64,000 nucleotides of DNA from Fimadaptatus sp050946055 (lineage in GTDB: Bacteria > Bacillota > Clostridia > Christensenellales > Aristaeellaceae): assembly GCA_050946055.1 (NCBI GenBank), contig JBMNUB010000006.1:1-64000 (forward strand), given 5' to 3'. The translations under genes were made by a program, and so were the position numbers. Below, one piece after another: positions 1 to 9,158 of this stretch (position 1 is the stretch's first letter; each line of letters opens with the position of its first letter). Under the pieces are notes generated by a model. That model searched no databases. It had not been told where the DNA came from and worked only from the letters and a program-made list of their open reading frames with translations.

Positions 1-210
1 TGTCCGTCGCAGTAGGCTTCGCCGTGTCTGTCACAGTCGGCTCTGCCGTGTCCGTCGCGGTAGGCTCTGCCGTGTCTGTTGCAGTCGGCTTCGCCGTGTC
101 CGTCGCAATCGGCTCTGCCGTGTCTGTCGCAGTCGGCTCTGCCGTGTCTGTTGCAGTCGGCTTCGCCGTGTCCGTCGCAATCGGCTCTGCCGTGTCTGTT
201 GCGGTAGGTT
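1..210 (-). repeat. 24-bp tandem repeat inside a coding region
   Basis: About 8.5 copies of a 24-bp unit encode the octapeptide PTATDTAE or PTATDTAK on the minus strand. Units alternate in a loose higher-order pattern of two Glu-type units and one Lys-type unit, suggesting 72-bp block expansion. The array continues to or past the window edge. Confidence 0.9.
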
Positions 211-1705
211 CTGTGGTTGGACGCTCTATTATCAAGTTAACATCCGCACTCAGCGTCCGCTCTTCCGCTGATTCGAGCTTGCTAGCGGGTATCGTGACGT
301 CTACGCGCAGCTTCAAGGGCCTAGCGTAACCGTTCATCGCCTCTATCTGCCCGGCCGGATTTATAACCAGATTTCCTTCCTCATCGACCGACATAAGCTC
401 TGTCTCGCTCTGACTCAGCTCATATCCCGTCGCAAATCCCAGCCCGGCGGCGTTGCCGCGAGCATGCCTGACCGTGCTGCCATCACTGCTCACGCAGTCG
501 TACACGTCCATAAGCGGACTTAAGTCTATCTTATCGCCCGGACTGACGGCGATTGCATCTTGGCGCGCGCACTCTATCTGTGGATCAGCAAGCCTGTCGC
601 CCACACGCGCATAAGCCTTCGCCAACTTGCCGCTTGCACTGTCCGCTACTTTTATCTCTATATCTCCGGTGTAAGGGCTGCAAGCGTTCTCGCTCTTGCT
701 TATCGCTATAATGCCGCCGTCACACCGCTTCACCGTGCTGGCATACCCGCCCTCGCCGGTCAGCCTGTACTCGCCCTGTTCGTCCCAGACTATCTCATTA
801 GCGTTTACATACCATGTGAGCGCATCCAGCACATCGCTGCCAGCTGGCACTCTCGCCTGACCATCCGTGTAGTAAGCCTTTGCCTCAAACGTCAGCTCCT
901 CGGCATCCCATACCTCCGCACTGCTTCCGGTAAGCTCCAGCTCGCCTATCCTTTGGTCGCTCGTCACAGTCACCGCAATATTGTGGCTTATCTCCGGCGC
1001 ATCACTCTCAGGGCGAACCTTCAGGGTGACGATAGCGGGCTGGCCTGCAGGCGTAGCTTTAAGCGGCGTTATCATCAGCCTGTGAAAGCCCTCGCCTTCT
1101 GAAACGGCAGATACCTCGGCACTTATGTATTGCTGCGAGCCATTTGCGATATTGAAAGATACCGAGTGTGCGCTGCGCACATTGCCGTTTTTGCTGCTGG
1201 ACGCGCTTATTGAAAAGTTGATGGGCTTGCCGCAGTCCACAGAGCAGCTGGAGTTTGAGCCATTCTCTATCAGGCCGCCATCAAGCAACACATTATCTGC
1301 ATAACTTCTGTGAATTATGGTCAGCAATACCCGACGGTACATGTTCATAGTCTCTGTGTCTTCAAAATCGATATAGATATCCCACTTGCGCTTCGTATTG
1401 CCGAAGCCTTCGCCGGTTATTACGGTAAGCTTATGACTCCCCTTTGAACACGACAAGGCCACGTATTCGTACTCGTCCACGCGCTCTGTGTGATTGTAAA
1501 ATGCGGAATCCGATATGCCCGTAACGTCCAGAAATTCATAGCTGCAATCTTCCATGTAGATGATGTTCTGGCTCAGTTCCGGCTTAAAGTAAGTCAGCCG
1601 GCATTGCTCCAGAGATGCCACGTCTTCATCCGCCAAGGCGGAGGACGCAATTCCACTCAGCGCCATGACAAGCGCCATAAGCACAGCAAAAGATCTTCTT
1701 TTCAT
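1..1705 (-). CDS. secreted protein with Thr/Pro-rich octapeptide repeat tail (C-terminus beyond left edge)
   Basis: No stop interrupts the 568 codons from ATG 1705 to the window edge; I checked every codon. The start follows AGGAGGG at good spacing. Residues 1-25 form a Sec signal peptide (MKRRSFAVLMALVMALSG, then an Ala-rich cleavage site near SSALA). A beta-rich ectodomain follows; the stretch around residues 245-300 (starting SDQRIGELELTG) resembles a bacterial Ig-like fold, which is inference. From about residue 499 the chain becomes repeats of PTATDTAE/K, a typical extended linker or stalk that usually precedes a wall anchor, a membrane helix or another domain. That part lies outside the window, so anchoring and function are unknown. 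Its own promoter and a palindromic operator lie upstream. Confidence 0.85.
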   Translation of the reverse strand, partial: MKRRSFAVLMALVMALSGIASSALADEDVASLEQCRLTYFKPELSQNIIYMEDCSYEFLDVTGISDSAFYNHTERVDEYEYVALSCSKGSHKLTVITGEGFGNTKRKWDIYIDFEDTETMNMYRRVLLTIIHRSYADNVLLDGGLIENGSNSSCSVDCGKPINFSISASSSKNGNVRSAHSVSFNIANGSQQYISAEVSAVSEGEGFHRLMITPLKATPAGQPAIVTLKVRPESDAPEISHNIAVTVTSDQRIGELELTGSSAEVWDAEELTFEAKAYYTDGQARVPAGSDVLDALTWYVNANEIVWDEQGEYRLTGEGGYASTVKRCDGGIIAISKSENACSPYTGDIEIKVADSASGKLAKAYARVGDRLADPQIECARQDAIAVSPGDKIDLSPLMDVYDCVSSDGSTVRHARGNAAGLGFATGYELSQSETELMSVDEEGNLVINPAGQIEAMNGYARPLKLRVDVTIPASKLESAEERTLSADVNLIIERPTTEPTATDTAEPIATDTAKPTATDTAEPTATDTAEPIATDTAKPTATDTAEPTATDTAEPTVTDTAKPTATD

Positions 1706-1748
1706 ACTCTGCCCTCCTACGCTGCATCATTTTTGTTAAGTTTGCGCT

Positions 1749-1767
1749 GACAATGTCGAATATTGTC
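1749..1767. promoter_or_regulatory. palindromic operator candidate
   Basis: GACAAT-GTCGAAT-ATTGTC is a perfect 6+7+6 inverted repeat placed just downstream of the -10 box of the secreted-protein gene. A second TGTCGAATAT follows in direct orientation. The position suggests repressor binding at the transcription start; the regulator is unknown. Confidence 0.4.
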
Positions 1768-1773
1768 GAATAT

Positions 1774-1803
1774 ATTGTACTTCTTTGCGACACGATTTGT
1801 CAA
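1774..1803 (-). promoter_or_regulatory. sigma-A type promoter of the secreted protein
   Basis: Minus strand reads TTGACA, 18 bp, TACAAT. It lies about 70 bp upstream of the ATG at 1705. Confidence 0.6.
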
Positions 1804-2291
1804 CGGCATCCGCGTCTTATCTGCAATTTAACTTTATAGGTGTAATGCATGCTAGACGGTCAAATAAATCAAAGAAAACTTTATCAAGCAGCTTTGCTTT
1901 TGATGAACCGAATCCGGCCGCCTGAAATCCTCACGGATTTTCAGATAGCGACCGGAACATGAATTCATTTTTCTCCAGAATTGTAGCCGATTCTTCGCCA
2001 AAAATGACTGAACTGACGTATACGCCGTCAGTCCCGATTGAACAGGCCGTTCCGATAGGCTTTATTGGCAGTCTGAATGAATAGCTAAATTGCGGCCCTG
2101 CTTCCTTGCATACATCATCAGTAACCGCCGATAGTCCATGTCCTGTATTATGTTCTCGCCAGTCAAGTATATGACATCATATTATTTCGACATTGCCCGC
2201 AGCCTCAAACCGATTACACATTATCCCTTCTCGATATCTATGTGATAAGCAGCGTGGGCAAAGGCGATTACGCGCAATGGCCATTTGCACA
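1804..2291. other. intergenic region with a possible gene remnant
   Basis: No intact gene is visible. On the minus strand, about 2170 down to 1931, an open frame with protein-like composition (ILDWREHNTGHGLSAVTDDV in the middle) ends at a stop but has no start or ribosome binding site. The GHGL stretch is faintly like a histidine-kinase ATPase, which I would not rely on. A small hairpin (CTGAAATCC/GGATTTTCAG) is near 1921-1943. Confidence 0.3.
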
Positions 2292-2293
2292 CA

Positions 2294-2328
2294 AAAACAG
2301 CGGCCTCAACTTGAAGCCGCTGTTTTTT
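2294..2328. terminator. bidirectional intrinsic terminator
   Basis: Perfect 11-bp stem (AAAACAGCGGC / GCCGCTGTTTT) with an 11-nt loop and T-runs on both strands. It lies about 35 bp beyond the stop of the P-type ATPase and ends that transcript. Confidence 0.85.
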
Positions 2329-2364
2329 ATTATAGGTTCATTTGTTTTATGGTCTTATGCGATT

Positions 2365-5028
2365 TTACCTGTGGTGACGCACTATGCCAAGCGCCTTGAC
2401 TATCTCAAGCACCAGTATCGGCACCAGAGACAGCAGCAGGCCATACACGTAATGCATCGCGGAGGGCATCATTATCATGCCAAAAGCGGTCGCGAACGGC
2501 GGTATGAACAGCACCAGGGCTACCATTACCAGCGACAGCAGCGCCGCACCATTCAGGTACTTGTTGGTGAACGGCCCTATCTTGAACAGCGAGTGACCCG
2601 AGCGCATGTTGAACGCATGGAACACCTGAGACAGCGCCATGACCATGAAGGCTATCGTGCGGCCGCCCTCCAGCGTGCCGGTCAGCGAACGGCCCAGTAT
2701 GAAGCCGCCCAGCGCCAGTCCACCGAACATCAGGCCCTGAAGCACCACCTGAAGGCCCAGTCCGCGCGCGAATATGCCCTCGTTCTTGGGCTTGGGCTTT
2801 TCGTTCATAACATCATCGTCTATCGGCTCCATGCCCAGCGCTATCGCGGGCAGGCTGTCGGTGACGAGGTTTATCCACAGCAGCTGCATGGACATGAACG
2901 GCGATACCTTGAATATCAACATGGACAGGAACACGCTGAGCAGCTCGCCTATGTTGGTACCCAGCAGGAAGCCCACGCACTTCTTTATGTTGGCGTATAT
3001 GCCGCGGCCCTGGCGCACGGCTTCGACTATGGTGGCGAAGTTGTCGTCGGTCAGCGTCATGTCGGCGGCACCCTTGGCGACGTCGGTGCCGGTTATGCCC
3101 ATGGCGCAGCCTATGTCGGAAGCCTTGAGCGCGGGCGCGTCGTTCACGCCGTCGCCGGTCATGGCGACAACCTGATCCTTGCGCTGCCATGCCTTGACTA
3201 TGCGTATCTTATCCTCGGGCGAGACGCGGGCATACACCGATATATCCTGAACCTGCGCGTCCAGTTCCTCGTCGGTCATCTTCTGAAGCTCTGCACCGGT
3301 TATGGCGCGGTTGTCGTGATCCTTGTCGGGAGTGGCGGGGATTATGCCTATGGCGCGGGCTATGGCGCTGGCGGTCACAACGTGGTCGCCGGTTATCATT
3401 ACCGGGCGTATGCCGGCCTTGCGGCACAGGGCGACTGCCTGCTTTGCCTCCTCGCGCGGCGGGTCTATCATGCCCACCAGACCTACCAGCTCCAGATTGT
3501 TCTCAAGATTTTCGCTGGTCAGTTCGCTCTCGGACGGCACATGGTCGATGTTCTTTATGCCCAGAGCCAGCACGCGCAGCGCCTGCTGGCCCAGCTCCTC
3601 GGTCACCTGAGAGGCGCGAGCCACGCGCTTTGCGTTCTCGGCGCTGTCTGCGCACCTCTGCGTCAGCATGTCGAACGCGCCCTTGACTATCACGCGGTAA
3701 TCGCCTTCGCCGAACTTGCAGACCGTGGTCATAAGCTTGCGGTCGGAGTCAAACGGCAGCTCGGCCACGCGCGGATACCTGCCGGCCAAATCGGACTTGG
3801 GCAGGCCGTTGCGATGCGCGGCCAGCACTACGGCGGTCTCGGTGGGATCGCCTATGTGGTTCACCTTGTCGCCCACTATCTCGACTGCGCCGTCGCAGCA
3901 CAGCGTCATGAGCTTCACTATGTCCAGCGAGTCGGCATCCATGTGGTCGCTGACGTCGTAGGACTTGTCCAGCGCGGAGGAGTATACCTTCATCAGGGTC
4001 ATGCGGTTCTGGGTGAGCGTGCCGGTCTTGTCCGAGCATATTACAGAAGCCGAACCCAGCGTCTCCACGGCGGGCAGGCGGCGGATTATGGCGTTGTGCT
4101 TGACCATCTGCTGCACGCCCAGCGACAGCACTACCGTGACTATTGCGGGCAGACCTTCGGGTATGGCACTGACGGCCAGCGACACGGCGGTCATGAATAT
4201 CTCCATCAGCGGCAGGCCGTCTATCAGGCCTATCACGAATATAACCGCGCAGGTCGCCAGCGCGACCATGCCCAGCACCTTGCCCAGGTCGGCCAGCTTC
4301 TTCTGCAGCGGGGTCATGCCCTCCTCCTGCTGCTCCAGCATGCCGGCTATCTTGCCCATCTGGGTGTTCATGCCGGTCTGAGTGACCACGGCGCGGGCGC
4401 GGCCATAGGTCACCGAGCAGCCCGAGTACACCATGTTCAGGCGATCGCCCAGCGCGGCATCGTCCTTGACCTCGACATCGGCGCGCTTTTCAACCGGCAC
4501 GGATTCGCCGGTCAGCGCGGACTCCTCGCACTTGAGGCTGGCCGCCTGAAACAGGCGCGCGTCAGCAGGCACGAAGTCGCCCGCTTCAAGAAGCAGCACA
4601 TCGCCCGGCACTACGTCCTTGGCGTCGATTACCATCTCCTGCCCGTCGCGCAATACCTTTGCATGCGGCGCGGACATGTTGCGCAGCGCTTCCAGCGACT
4701 TCTCGGCCTTGGACTCCTGCATCATGCCCATCAGGGCGTTTAACACCACTATAAGCACTATCAGGCCCGGCTCTATGAACTCCATAGGATCGTTGCCGTT
4801 GAGCGCTATGATAAAGGATATGACTGCCGCGACGAGCAGTATGATTATCATTACGTCCTTGAACTGATCTACGAAGCGCGCCAGATTGGACTTCTTCTTG
4901 GCCTCCCCCAACTTGTTAGGGCCATACTTATTCAGCCTTTCGGCGGCCTCGCCCTTGCCAAGGCCACTTTGAGCATCGACTCCGAGTTTAGTCAGCAGCT
5001 CTTTAATGTTTGCCCCATGCTCTGTCAA
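2365..5028 (-). CDS. P-type (P2A) cation ATPase, calcium-transporting type
   Basis: Membrane pump that couples ATP hydrolysis to export of a divalent cation, most likely Ca2+. The 887 residues show the full P2 order: N-terminal cation-ATPase domain, M1-M2 (about 58-100), actuator with TGES (173-176), M4 with PEGLP (290-294), phosphorylation motif DKTGTLTQ with Asp333, hinge TGDGVNDAP, and six C-terminal helices. M4 Glu, the M5 NIGELLS stretch and M6 NLVTDSLPA resemble one-Ca2+ bacterial pumps of the LMCA1/YloB group, so Ca2+ is a reasoned but unproven substrate. The start is TTG (5026-5028), chosen because GGGAGGG lies 7 nt upstream and no ATG is in frame nearby. Single-gene transcript with its own promoter and terminator. 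Confidence 0.93.
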   Translation of the reverse strand: MTEHGANIKELLTKLGVDAQSGLGKGEAAERLNKYGPNKLGEAKKKSNLARFVDQFKDVMIIILLVAAVISFIIALNGNDPMEFIEPGLIVLIVVLNALMGMMQESKAEKSLEALRNMSAPHAKVLRDGQEMVIDAKDVVPGDVLLLEAGDFVPADARLFQAASLKCEESALTGESVPVEKRADVEVKDDAALGDRLNMVYSGCSVTYGRARAVVTQTGMNTQMGKIAGMLEQQEEGMTPLQKKLADLGKVLGMVALATCAVIFVIGLIDGLPLMEIFMTAVSLAVSAIPEGLPAIVTVVLSLGVQQMVKHNAIIRRLPAVETLGSASVICSDKTGTLTQNRMTLMKVYSSALDKSYDVSDHMDADSLDIVKLMTLCCDGAVEIVGDKVNHIGDPTETAVVLAAHRNGLPKSDLAGRYPRVAELPFDSDRKLMTTVCKFGEGDYRVIVKGAFDMLTQRCADSAENAKRVARASQVTEELGQQALRVLALGIKNIDHVPSESELTSENLENNLELVGLVGMIDPPREEAKQAVALCRKAGIRPVMITGDHVVTASAIARAIGIIPATPDKDHDNRAITGAELQKMTDEELDAQVQDISVYARVSPEDKIRIVKAWQRKDQVVAMTGDGVNDAPALKASDIGCAMGITGTDVAKGAADMTLTDDNFATIVEAVRQGRGIYANIKKCVGFLLGTNIGELLSVFLSMLIFKVSPFMSMQLLWINLVTDSLPAIALGMEPIDDDVMNEKPKPKNEGIFARGLGLQVVLQGLMFGGLALGGFILGRSLTGTLEGGRTIAFMVMALSQVFHAFNMRSGHSLFKIGPFTNKYLNGAALLSLVMVALVLFIPPFATAFGMIMMPSAMHYVYGLLLSLVPILVLEIVKALGIVRHHR

Positions 5029-5055
5029 CGGGTGTCCCTCCCAAATAAAAAGTTA

Positions 5056-5071
5056 TACGGCCTTGGCCGTA
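5056..5071. promoter_or_regulatory. perfect palindrome at the ATPase transcript start
   Basis: TACGGCC-TT-GGCCGTA, a 7+2+7 inverted repeat just downstream of the minus-strand -10 box. It is either an operator or a 5' end hairpin of the ATPase mRNA. Confidence 0.4.
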
Positions 5072-5076
5072 CATTC

Positions 5077-5104
5077 ATTATACCTTATTCGTTGGCAAAA
5101 GCAA
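5077..5104 (-). promoter_or_regulatory. promoter of the P-type ATPase
   Basis: Minus strand TTGCTT, 16 bp, TATAAT; the start would fall close to the 5056-5071 palindrome. Confidence 0.5.
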
Positions 5105-5290
5105 CCTACAAATCGGCGCTTTGTCTAAAATGATGACACGCGCGGCGTTTGTAAGAATGTATTCGCTGAAAATTAACCCGGCACCATATATGCGCCGGAT
5201 TTCTGAGCAGTTATACAAAATCGCAAACTGTCTATTTACCCCGGCGCGGCTAAGTAGTATCATATATTTCAAGAGATGGAGGACTGGTCT

Positions 5291-6331
5291 ATGAATTCGG
5301 ATAAGGATAACAACATAAACATGGCCGCGGTACATGCCGCAGTGGAGATCGGACTGACCAAGCTTGAGCGCGATACGGTGCGCGGCGTGCGCAATATGCT
5401 GGACATGGGACGGCTGTTTTCACGCACGCACAGGCAGCGTTCGTTCTTTCAGATGGCGCAGCGCATGCTGGGACGCAGGCGCAGCCAGTACATGCAGCTG
5501 GTAAAGCGCGCCGTAGCCAATGTCGAGCGAGACACGCTCAAGGCCGTGGGCATAAACCTAGGCTATCACAGCTGGTCGCAGGGCGCAAAGGTAATACGCG
5601 CCGTCGAGGAGCAGCGCGGCTTCAATGTGCCGTGGAGCTTTGTAATACGGCTCAATCAGGACTGCGGACAGCCGCTGAGCGCGGACGAGGTGCGCGATGC
5701 CGTTGCGCAGGCGCGCGAGCTGGGCGTACACTGCTACTGGCTGGCTATTGACGAGCGCCGGGGCGATCTGGACGAGTTGATGGACATATGCGGTACGTTT
5801 GCAGACTGTGCCTTCATAATAATGCTGCCCGTTGGCATGGTAGACGAAGGCATGGCTCAGCATGCGCTGGAACAGCGCAACATAGTCATCTGCGTGGGCG
5901 GCGAGCGCAGTGACGAGCTTAAGCGCGCCACGGACGTGCTGCATCAGGCCAAGCTGCTCTACGGACTGTACCGGCTGTACGATGACACCGACTATCAGAA
6001 CATAACCGGCGGCGAGATGCTGTCCACCACAGACATGTATGGCGGCCAGTTCGCCGTGTTCATGCACGCGCCCGATTGCTCCGAGGAGTGCCGCGCCAAG
6101 GTTCACGCCTATGCAAACGGCGAGAAGGACGCGCCCGAGCGCCCGGTATTCATGGTGGACTTCTTTGCGGATCTGGCCACGGTGGACAACATAATCTCCT
6201 CCCAGCCCTGCTATATAGAGATAGAGTCGGACGGCGAGATAAGGCCCTCTCCCAGGCAGGAGCCCTCGGGCGTAAATCTGAGGACGCACACCGTCGCCGA
6301 TGCCATGATGGAGCTTGTGCCGCGCAGTTAG
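5291..6331 (+). CDS. unassigned protein resembling a radical-SAM barrel without the cluster cysteines
   Basis: 346 residues. The start at 5291 follows GGAGGA by 7 nt; an in-frame ATG at 5276 contains that ribosome site and is less likely. The first ~90 residues are basic and helical (VKRAVANVERDTLKAVGINL). Then come segments that read like the strands and helices of a radical-SAM half barrel (NVPWSFVIRLNQDCGQPLSA, DAVAQARELGVHCYWLAIDE, FIIMLPVGMVDEGMAQHALE), but no CxxxCxxC motif is present where one would expect it. Scattered cysteines do not make a cluster site. The fold assignment is inference from pattern; function is unknown. No operon partner: upstream is the divergent ATPase, downstream a terminator. 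Confidence 0.75.
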   Translation: MNSDKDNNINMAAVHAAVEIGLTKLERDTVRGVRNMLDMGRLFSRTHRQRSFFQMAQRMLGRRRSQYMQLVKRAVANVERDTLKAVGINLGYHSWSQGAKVIRAVEEQRGFNVPWSFVIRLNQDCGQPLSADEVRDAVAQARELGVHCYWLAIDERRGDLDELMDICGTFADCAFIIMLPVGMVDEGMAQHALEQRNIVICVGGERSDELKRATDVLHQAKLLYGLYRLYDDTDYQNITGGEMLSTTDMYGGQFAVFMHAPDCSEECRAKVHAYANGEKDAPERPVFMVDFFADLATVDNIISSQPCYIEIESDGEIRPSPRQEPSGVNLRTHTVADAMMELVPRS

Positions 6332-6371
6332 GCGCGCCGCAGGTTCAATAAGCGCAGCCGGCGCTAAATGC

Positions 6372-6418
6372 AGATGCCCACCCGCGCTTCAAGGCAATGC
6401 GCGGGCGGGCATCTTTTG
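6372..6418 (+). terminator. intrinsic terminator
   Basis: 16-nt arms AGATGCCCACCCGCGC / GCGCGGGCGGGCATCT with one mismatch, followed by TTTT. It lies 40 bp after the stop of the preceding gene. Confidence 0.8.
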
Positions 6419-6478
6419 TATCCACACAGATTTTCTTGCATGAGCAATACGGGTGCAGGCGCGACAAAGCCATGCACC

Positions 6479-6660
6479 AGCGCGGCAGCGGGCGACTCAC
6501 CCGCAAGCTGTCTCATCATGCATGCATCAGCGCGCGCAGCGGGTAACTCACCCGGCAAGCCGTCTCATCATGCATGCATCAACGCGCGCAGCGGGCAACT
6601 CACCCGGCAAGCCGTCTCATCATGCATGCACCAGCGTGCGCAGCGCAGCGGGCAATGAGC
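6479..6660. repeat. 52-bp tandem repeat
   Basis: Three copies (50, 52 and 52 bp) plus a partial fourth, each containing GCAGCGGGNAACTCACCC and TCATCATGCATGCA. Copies 2 and 3 are almost identical. No start with a ribosome site was found; I treat it as a noncoding minisatellite between a terminator and the TetR-type gene. Confidence 0.85.
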
Positions 6661-6671
6661 ATCTGTCCATC

Positions 6672-7253
6672 TCAATCCCACGGCATGCTGTTTATGGCGG
6701 CGCGCGCGCTGGCGCTCATCATGGCCGTGCGGCTGTCTGAATCGAGGGACAGCGCCTTCAGTATGCGCCGCACCAACTCGTCGGGCGGCACCTTTGCGCC
6801 GTTTGTCAGCCAGCGATATATGCAGGCGCGCAGTGCATCCGCATAGAACATGGCCGAGAAGTCGCTCTGGTCGCCATCGTCGAACACCTCCGACAGCACG
6901 ACCTTGAGCAGCTGATAAATGACCTCGCCGAAGTACTCATAAAACGAGTTCTGCCCGGTGAACTTGAGCGCGTTTATGTAAAACGAGCGATTGGCATACA
7001 GATACCGGCAGATGCTGCCCAGCACGTCCCACTCGGATGAACCTGCGGAGCGCTGCAGCTCGGTTATAAGTTCGGTATAGAATATCCAGTTTACCAGATC
7101 ATACTTATCGCGGAAGTGATAGTAGAAGCTCTGCCTGTTCATCTGGCAGCGCTCCACTATGTCGGCGATGCTTATCTTTACCAGCGGTTTCTCATTCATG
7201 AGTTGCTTTATAGCCTGCGCCAGCGCACGCTTGGTAAGCGAAGAATCCGGCAT
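6672..7253 (-). CDS. TetR/AcrR-family regulator (DhaS-like)
   Basis: 193 residues with an N-terminal helix-turn-helix (residues about 5-55: LVKISIADIVERCQMNRQSF then YYHFRDKYDLVNWIF), the signature of the subgroup annotated as dihydroxyacetone-kinase regulator DhaS / TetR_C. The C-terminal helical half would bind the ligand or a protein partner; no kinase genes are nearby, so the target is unknown. The start follows GGGGAGGG by about 7 nt. It is transcribed in the same direction as the AraC-type gene upstream with about 110 bp between, so it may be separately controlled. Confidence 0.85.
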   Translation of the reverse strand: MPDSSLTKRALAQAIKQLMNEKPLVKISIADIVERCQMNRQSFYYHFRDKYDLVNWIFYTELITELQRSAGSSEWDVLGSICRYLYANRSFYINALKFTGQNSFYEYFGEVIYQLLKVVLSEVFDDGDQSDFSAMFYADALRACIYRWLTNGAKVPPDELVRRILKALSLDSDSRTAMMSASARAAINSMPWD

Positions 7254-7366
7254 TGCAACGCCCTCCCCTTTTAATCATAAGCGCTCGCGGTTCCTGAGAA
7301 CGCATAGCATTTATGCATATCCCGCACAGAAGCATCTGCGCGCTGCCATTGTCCACGGGCGGCTTA

Positions 7367-8278
7367 TCAGTTATCCATGTCAGGCGCAGGCTCGCCCAAG
7401 CCGCTGCCGCTTGAGTATATGCGCCTGTACTGTCCCGGCGATATGCCCTTGACCGTCTTAAACTGCACGTTAAAGTGCGACTGATTGCCGTAACCCACGC
7501 GCGCGGCTATCTGCGATATTGACATGAGCGTGGTCGTCAGCAGACGGCAGGCTTCGTTCATGCGCGTCGATATGAGATAGTCCTGCGGCGAGAGGTTCAG
7601 CTCCTGCTTGAACACATGCGACAGGTGGTAATAGCTTATGTGCAGCTCGTCGGCCACGTCGCGCACCGACAGCTTGCGCATGTAGTTCTCGTCTATATAG
7701 GCGCGGGCGCGCTGCGCCAGCGAATCGCCCGGTATCTCGGCAAACGGACGGCGCTCCGATGCGGCGTCGCTTATTGAGTTTATCAGGCGCAGTATCACTA
7801 TCAGAGCGCTCTCCAGCAGGCTGTGCGAGAGCTGCTCATAGCCCGCGCCGCGCCGCGAGCATTCCTCGAACATGGTGCGGAATATCTGCTCCAGCAGCGG
7901 CGCATACGTGCCTGCGTCTATTACCGGCTCGTGACCCTGCGGCAATATGTGGTTGGGCGGCATTGCGCCCAGCTGAAACTCGCCCAGCTTCATGTGGAAC
8001 AGCTCCGGCCCGCGCCGCGCCGCCTGCCAGCTCTCCTGATGCACCACGCCCGGATTGTACAGTGCCAGCGTGCCGGGATGCAGCGGATAGCGCGCGCCCT
8101 CTATGGCCACTCCGCCCGCGCCCGACATCACGAATATGACCTCGGACACATCGTCATGGCTGTGCAGCGGCGCCAGCCACTCCTGTTCGTCCGACAGCAT
8201 GCCCACGCACTTGAGCACGGGGTGCCGCACTATGTCAAAACTGGCGCCATGAAAATCCACCAGATGCATATTGGGCAT
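7367..8278 (-). CDS. AraC-family transcriptional regulator with cupin domain
   Basis: 303 residues. Residues about 15-110 form a cupin-like ligand domain (HSHDDVSEVIFVMSGAGGVA); residues about 195-295 carry the paired AraC helix-turn-helix (LSVRDVADELHISYYHLSHV and ISQIAARVGYGNQSHFNVQF). This layout is typical of sugar-responsive activators. GGGAGG lies 7 nt before the ATG at 8278; the in-frame ATG at 8296 contains no better site. Neighbours give no clear target: the FecBCD-like operon upstream runs the same way. Ligand unknown. Confidence 0.88.
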   Translation of the reverse strand: MPNMHLVDFHGASFDIVRHPVLKCVGMLSDEQEWLAPLHSHDDVSEVIFVMSGAGGVAIEGARYPLHPGTLALYNPGVVHQESWQAARRGPELFHMKLGEFQLGAMPPNHILPQGHEPVIDAGTYAPLLEQIFRTMFEECSRRGAGYEQLSHSLLESALIVILRLINSISDAASERRPFAEIPGDSLAQRARAYIDENYMRKLSVRDVADELHISYYHLSHVFKQELNLSPQDYLISTRMNEACRLLTTTLMSISQIAARVGYGNQSHFNVQFKTVKGISPGQYRRIYSSGSGLGEPAPDMDN

Positions 8279-8384
8279 ACCATATCCTCCCGACATATCT
8301 CCATATTACCGATTATATCACAAATCTTGCCCGCGCTGTTAGTTAGATTTTCCTTGGAATTTAAGCGCAGGCATGACTTTAAGG

Positions 8385-9158
8385 CTAAGTCTCGCCTGCG
8401 GCGCTGAAGACATATCTCACTTTGCCACGCGCATCCCTGAGCCGCTCCACGCGCACGCCGAACGCGCGCTCAATCGCCGCATCCAACGCCCTGTCGCCCG
8501 GCGCGCAGCAGGCCAGCAGCGCACCTTCGCTCATCACGGCCACGCGATCGCTGTACTCCAGCGCCAGCTCCATGTCGTGCAGCACAGTGAGCGCCGCGCG
8601 CCCCTCGCGGCACAGCGCGCGCAGCAGCTGCATAAGCTCTATGCGATGGCGTATGTCCAAAAACGTGGTCGGCTCGTCCAGCAGCAGCGTGCCGGCCTGC
8701 TGCGCCAGCGCCATGGCCACGCGCGCCTTCTGCCGCTCACCGCCCGATATGTCGCCAAGCAGCCGCGCACGCATATCATACACGCCCATCCTGCGCATGG
8801 CCTGGCGCGCGATCTCGCGGTCGGCCTCGGAATAGCGGCACGGCCAGGCGGCATACGGATATCGCCCCGACAGCGCCAGCTCGCCCACCGTCATGTCCAC
8901 CGCCTCGCGGGACTGCGCAAGGTACGACATACGCTTTGCCACTTCGCGCCTGCCCATGCTGCCAAGCGCGCACCCGTCCAGCAGCACGCGCCCGCGCACA
9001 TGCGGCATATGCCCGGCCGCGGTCTTGATGAGCGTGCTCTTGCCGCAGCCGTTTGGGCCTATCAGCGCGACAAGCTCGCCGCTATTGACCGACAGCGACA
9101 CATCGCGCAGCACTTCGCGGCCATCGTACCCTGAGCATATGTCCTCAAGCTCTATCAA
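8385..9158 (-). CDS. ABC transporter ATP-binding protein, FecE/BtuD type
   Basis: 257 residues. Walker A GPNGCGKST (34-42), signature SGGERQ, Walker B TLLLDEPTTFLD and the switch His (VLHD) are all present. It powers the permease encoded just upstream; its start overlaps the permease end by 14 bp, a sign of translational coupling. With the binding protein further upstream it makes a class II importer for iron chelates, heme or corrinoids; the substrate cannot be told from sequence alone. Confidence 0.92.
   Translation of the reverse strand: MIELEDICSGYDGREVLRDVSLSVNSGELVALIGPNGCGKSTLIKTAAGHMPHVRGRVLLDGCALGSMGRREVAKRMSYLAQSREAVDMTVGELALSGRYPYAAWPCRYSEADREIARQAMRRMGVYDMRARLLGDISGGERQKARVAMALAQQAGTLLLDEPTTFLDIRHRIELMQLLRALCREGRAALTVLHDMELALEYSDRVAVMSEGALLACCAPGDRALDAAIERAFGVRVERLRDARGKVRYVFSAAGET

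Noticed and set aside
24..329. Plus-strand frame encoding SAVSVAVG-like repeats
   Set aside because: It is the complement of the Thr/Pro repeats of the secreted protein, whose 568-codon frame, signal peptide and ribosome site are far better supported.
2242..4743. An 833-codon open frame on the plus strand across the P-type ATPase gene
   Set aside because: It is antisense to an unmistakable ATPase, its translation is rich in His/Gln/Tyr/Arg without family signal, and it arises from codon bias on the other strand. Many similar long shadows occur opposite the antiporter, pepT, AraC-sensor and GH95 genes.
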